NCBI GenBank assembly: GCA_002292185.1
Contig: DBBL01000088.1
Location: 1 to 9,002, forward strand
Source: Akkermansiaceae bacterium UBA985
GTDB lineage: Bacteria; Verrucomicrobiota; Verrucomicrobiia; Verrucomicrobiales; Akkermansiaceae
Direction of reading: 5' to 3'
DNA: 9,002 bases
Shown: positions 6,108-9,002 of the stretch, piece by piece
Position numbering within the stretch: the stretch's first letter is position 1
Layout of the letters: each line of letters opens with the position of its first letter
Notes under the pieces: model-generated
Databases searched by the model: none
What the model was told of the DNA's origin: nothing
Seen by the model: the letters and a program-made list of their open reading frames with translations, nothing else
Program-made: the position numbers and the translations under genes

Positions 6108-7106
6108 ATGCAAGATTTCATCCAGCAATTTACCTTTGCCGACCCGTGGTGGTTGCTCGGCCTCATCGTGCTTATCCCCCTGCTCTTTATCGGCGGCAAA
6201 TCAGGCACGCCAACGGCAATCACCTACTCCTCCTTATCTATTCTTGCCAGTCTGGGCCGTAAACCAAGGCGCCTACCAGGATTCGTTACCTTCTCATTGC
6301 TCCTACTCGCCCTCATCTGTGCGATCATCGCCATGGCACGTCCACAGCTGCGCAACGAGCAATCAGAAAGCACCGCAAGTGGTGTCGACATCATCCTCGC
6401 CATCGACATCTCCTACTCGATGCAAATTGTCGACTTCGTGCTCAACGGCAGACGTGCCCAACGCATCACCGTGGCAAAAAACACCGCAGAGGCATTTATC
6501 AATCAACGTCAAAATGACCGCATGGGCATCGTTGCTTTTTCAGGCCGCCCTTACATCACCAGCCCCATCACGCTTGAACATGATTGGCTCATTGACCAGC
6601 TCCGAGAACTTCGGCCAGGCCTCGTCAAAGAGCAAGGCACAGCCATCGGCTCAGCCATCGCCGCTGCAGCTAGCAGACTGCATGAGCGTGAGTCCAAAAG
6701 CAAAGTCATCGTTCTGGTTACAGACGGCTCCAACAACTCAGGCCGCATTGCTCCTCTTGAGGCCGCTAAGCAAGCTGCCGTCTTAGGCATCAAGGTCTAC
6801 GCCATCGCAATCGGCACCGAGCAGGGTCGCCTCAACAACTCCATCCAAGCACACCCGCAACAAGAATTTGATACCAAGACTCTGCAAGAAATCGCTAAAA
6901 TCACCGGCGGCGAATACTTCCGGGTCAAAGACACCGACAAACTCCGAGACACCTTCAACTCGATCGACCAGCTTGAAAAAACCGAAATCAAGCAGCATAG
7001 TATTGTCAGCATCAAAGAGCTCTTCCCATGGTGCGCCTCTGCCGCCCTCATCTTCACCGTCATCGGCCTGACCATGCAAGCGATCAAAAGCCCCACCGCC
7101 CCCTAA
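6108..7106 (+). CDS. BatA-type VWA domain membrane protein
   Basis: The 332-residue protein has two N-terminal transmembrane segments (about 12-30 and 57-77), the typical MARPQLR turn (76-82), a VWA domain (about 93-290) and a C-terminal transmembrane segment (about 306-326). The MIDAS is complete: D100, S102 and S104 (DISYS), T178 (GTAIGSA) and D206 (TDGSNN). This matches BatA/Aer-type proteins, whose VWA domain sits outside or between membrane anchors and binds partners through a divalent metal. In Bacteroides the Bat proteins were linked to oxygen tolerance, and elsewhere to stress or envelope protein maturation. Length and topology are normal for the family. The ATG abuts the previous TAG, which points to translational coupling; 30 bp separates the end from the BatB-BatC gene. 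Confidence 0.88.
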   Translation: MQDFIQQFTFADPWWLLGLIVLIPLLFIGGKSGTPTAITYSSLSILASLGRKPRRLPGFVTFSLLLLALICAIIAMARPQLRNEQSESTASGVDIILAIDISYSMQIVDFVLNGRRAQRITVAKNTAEAFINQRQNDRMGIVAFSGRPYITSPITLEHDWLIDQLRELRPGLVKEQGTAIGSAIAAAASRLHERESKSKVIVLVTDGSNNSGRIAPLEAAKQAAVLGIKVYAIAIGTEQGRLNNSIQAHPQQEFDTKTLQEIAKITGGEYFRVKDTDKLRDTFNSIDQLEKTEIKQHSIVSIKELFPWCASAALIFTVIGLTMQAIKSPTAP

Positions 7107-7136
7107 GATTTCAGTCCAAGCATTCCGAGAAATACC

Positions 7137-9002
7137 ATGTCGTTCGTTCACCCAAGCTGGCTTTTACTGCTGCTCATCCTTCCGATGATCTTGCTCGCTG
7201 CTATCCTGACAACCCGGACCAGCAACAAAGCATGGCAGCAGCTCGTCGCCGCCCGGCTGCGCAAACAGCTCGTCAAAGAAGGCTCCACCACACGTCGCTG
7301 GATAGCACTGGTCATGGGACTACTCGGCTGCGCCCTGCTGATCATCGTGCTAGCCCGGCCTTATGGTGGCGAGACCTCGACAACAGAACAGATCCGCAGT
7401 CGCAACATCCTCATTGCCATTGATACCTCGCGCTCAATGCTGGTCGAAGACGTTGCCCCGAACCGCATCAGTCACGCCAAAGCCATGGCGCTCGAGCTGG
7501 TGCAAATTTTTCCCAATGATCGCATCGGAGTGATTGCCTTTTCCGGGGCTGCCGTTTCCATGGCTCCACTGACCATCGACCATACCGCGGTTCATGAGAC
7601 CATCAGCCAGCTGGACACCAATGTCATCCCCTCAGGAGGATCGGACCTCGCTGCTGCCGTTGAGCTCGCCATCAAAACCTTTGAAAAATCCGACAAACAA
7701 TCCAACGCCCTGATCATCATCAGTGATGGCGAGGACCACTCTGAAAAAATTCAGTTTGCGGGTAGCGAGATTCGGGATGCGGGCACTGCCGTATGCACCA
7801 TCGGTGTCGGCTCCGCGGAGGGCGGCATGATTCCTGACTTGCGCACTCTGGATGGCAAATTCCGCGACATCAAAGGCGACACCGTCTACAGCAAGCTCAA
7901 CTCAAGCGCCCTTGAACAGCTCGCCAACGCCGGAGCAGGCTCTTACGTAGCAGCCTCATCAGGAGCAGATCATACCATTCGCCGCGCATTAGCCTCGCTA
8001 GAGAGAACCCAAGAATCTGGCCGCGTCATTGATATCCCCAACGAAACCTACCAATGGTTTCTGTGTCCGGCCATTGTTCTACTCATTCTCTCTGTCTTGA
8101 TCCGCTCCAACCTCTTCACGGCTAAACTCCCGACGCTAACAACGGCCTCAGCCCTTCTTGCCCTTCTTACCCTGATGCTCGCCGGCAGCCCGCATCTGCA
8201 GGCGGCCTCGACCATGGAGCGTGCCGCAGACGCCTACCAAATGCATGACTACCATGGCGCGATCGAATTATTCAGCGAAGCCCTTGCTGAAGCCCAGGCA
8301 GAATCGGACACACGCCAGCAGCACATCATCGAGTTCTCACAAGGCAGTGCCGCCTATCGCCTCAGCCGCTGGGATGTAGCCAGCCGCTATTTCTCCCGAG
8401 CCTTGCTCAGCGATGATGGCAAGCTGCAGGAAAAGGCGCACTACAACCTCGGCAATACCCTCGTTCAATGGGGATGGGCCACCCTCGACCTACCTCCATC
8501 AAGCGGCACGGAAAATATATTCCTAGAATCCATGCGTCAACTTTATGCGGATCCCGCTGAGCAACAAACACAGGTCCCAGCAGCTCAGGCAGGTCAGGCC
8601 GACCAAGCAGCCCAAGCCCCCAAACTGACAGCCGCCGATGTAGCCAAGATCAAAACCAACTGGCAAGACGCGATCAGCCACTACCAAGCTTCCTTAGTGG
8701 TGAATACCGACAACACAGAAGCCGAGGACAACCTCCGCGAGGTTGAAAAAATGCTTGAGCAGCTCAAGGATGCGCAAGAACAAGCCAAGCAGGAAGCCAA
8801 ACAAAAAAAGGAAGACCAAAACAAAAAGGAGCAAGGCGATCAAGGCGACCAAGAAAACAAGCAGGAGGGTGAAGGCGACGGAGACAAAAAAGACTCAGAT
8901 CAAGAGGGTGAAAAAGACGATGGAAACAAGGGCGATGGCGATGATTCGGATCAGCAAGACAGCCAAGCAGACAATCAGAATAACCCCCAGTCAGGAAACC
9001 CC
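7137..9002 (+). CDS. BatB-BatC fusion: VWA membrane protein joined to TPR domain (3' end outside window)
   Basis: The frame is open from the ATG at 7137 to the last base (622 codons, no stop), so the gene is cut by the window. Residues 1-322 form a BatB-type unit: transmembrane segments at about 7-24 and 55-73, the LARP turn (72-75), a VWA domain with MIDAS D96, S98, S100 (DTSRS) and D197 (SDGED), and a transmembrane segment at about 307-322. S169 in SGGSD stands where MIDAS proteins usually have Thr. A second hydrophobic stretch (about 334-350) followed by HLQAAS looks like a former signal peptide. Residues 360-440 and 508-533 resemble tetratricopeptide repeats, with NLGNTLVQWG like BatC. 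Between them is an Ala/Gln-rich insert, and from about 543 a Gln/Lys/Glu/Asp/Gly-rich tail. BatB and BatC are usually separate genes, so this looks like a fusion, with the TPR part predicted in the periplasm. ATG 7137 is the first start after batA; its Shine-Dalgarno is weak. Confidence 0.87.
   Translation, partial: MSFVHPSWLLLLLILPMILLAAILTTRTSNKAWQQLVAARLRKQLVKEGSTTRRWIALVMGLLGCALLIIVLARPYGGETSTTEQIRSRNILIAIDTSRSMLVEDVAPNRISHAKAMALELVQIFPNDRIGVIAFSGAAVSMAPLTIDHTAVHETISQLDTNVIPSGGSDLAAAVELAIKTFEKSDKQSNALIIISDGEDHSEKIQFAGSEIRDAGTAVCTIGVGSAEGGMIPDLRTLDGKFRDIKGDTVYSKLNSSALEQLANAGAGSYVAASSGADHTIRRALASLERTQESGRVIDIPNETYQWFLCPAIVLLILSVLIRSNLFTAKLPTLTTASALLALLTLMLAGSPHLQAASTMERAADAYQMHDYHGAIELFSEALAEAQAESDTRQQHIIEFSQGSAAYRLSRWDVASRYFSRALLSDDGKLQEKAHYNLGNTLVQWGWATLDLPPSSGTENIFLESMRQLYADPAEQQTQVPAAQAGQADQAAQAPKLTAADVAKIKTNWQDAISHYQASLVVNTDNTEAEDNLREVEKMLEQLKDAQEQAKQEAKQKKEDQNKKEQGDQGDQENKQEGEGDGDKKDSDQEGEKDDGNKGDGDDSDQQDSQADNQNNPQSGNP
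8763..9002 (+). other. Low-complexity acidic/Gln-rich coding tail of the BatB-BatC protein
   Basis: From about residue 543 the protein is almost only Gln, Lys, Glu, Asp, Gly, Asn and Ser, beginning as a charged helix (KDAQEQAKQEAKQKK) and turning to Gly/Asp-rich disorder. It continues out of the window. Such tails are common in BatC-like TPR proteins and probably form a flexible, polyanionic extension. The DNA is A- and G-rich on the coding strand, with short repeats such as AAGGCGATCAAGGCGACCAAG-like stretches. Confidence 0.7.

Noticed and set aside
6085..6786. 233-residue plus-strand frame over batA
   Set aside because: Ser/Pro-rich composition typical of shadow translation in another frame of a well-supported VWA gene.
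6783..7151. Minus-strand frames opposite batA and the other plus-strand genes
   Set aside because: They are antisense shadows without recognisable motifs or start signals; the sense genes have full domain evidence.
7028..7423. 131-residue plus-strand frame across the batA/batB junction
   Set aside because: His/Arg/Pro-rich shadow; both true genes read through this stretch in other frames with clear motifs.

Overview
The window looks like chromosomal DNA of a Gram-negative bacterium, probably of the Verrucomicrobiota. This is an inference from protein style: an N-terminal zinc-ribbon/transmembrane protein of a type I associate with Verrucomicrobiales, a CT398/FlgZ-like coiled-coil zinc-ribbon protein, and a bat-type von Willebrand factor A (VWA) operon. 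Base composition is near 50% GC. Start codons are mostly ATG with weak or absent Shine-Dalgarno sequences. The tRNA gene does not encode its CCA end. I see no insertion sequence, integrase, phage gene or CRISPR array.

Layout. Positions 1-161 hold the end of an upstream unit and a rho-independent terminator (52-88). A DJ-1/PfpI protein resembling plant DJ-1D glyoxalases follows (162-743, +), then a second, almost identical terminator (789-825). A tRNA-Leu(UAA) gene (891-976) and a 520-residue zinc-ribbon/membrane/helical protein of unknown function (1030-2592) lie on the minus strand. A divergent promoter region (2593-2735) separates them from a plus-strand block that runs to the window's end.

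That block starts with a coiled-coil C4 zinc-ribbon protein (2736-3434) and an Mrp/ApbC-type P-loop ATPase (3458-4510). After a 165-bp gap with a hairpin and a possible promoter comes a tightly packed bat-type (Bacteroides aerotolerance-like) cluster: a DUF58 protein (4676-5566), a small DUF4381-like membrane protein (5571-6107), a BatA-type VWA membrane protein (6108-7106), and a long open frame (7137 to the window end) fusing a BatB-type VWA domain to a BatC-type TPR domain with an acidic, Gln-rich tail.

How the genes may work together. DUF58, BatA and BatB each carry a VWA fold with a metal-ion-dependent adhesion site (MIDAS), and usually act with a MoxR AAA+ ATPase as an envelope complex linked to stress tolerance or maturation of periplasmic proteins. 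No moxR gene is in the window; it is not directly upstream, where it commonly sits, because mrp is there instead. I found no clearly novel system. The most unusual points are the BatB-BatC fusion, the missing adjacent moxR, the Mrp protein lacking its CxxC second cysteine, the duplicated terminator cassette around the DJ-1 gene, and the 520-residue orphan protein.
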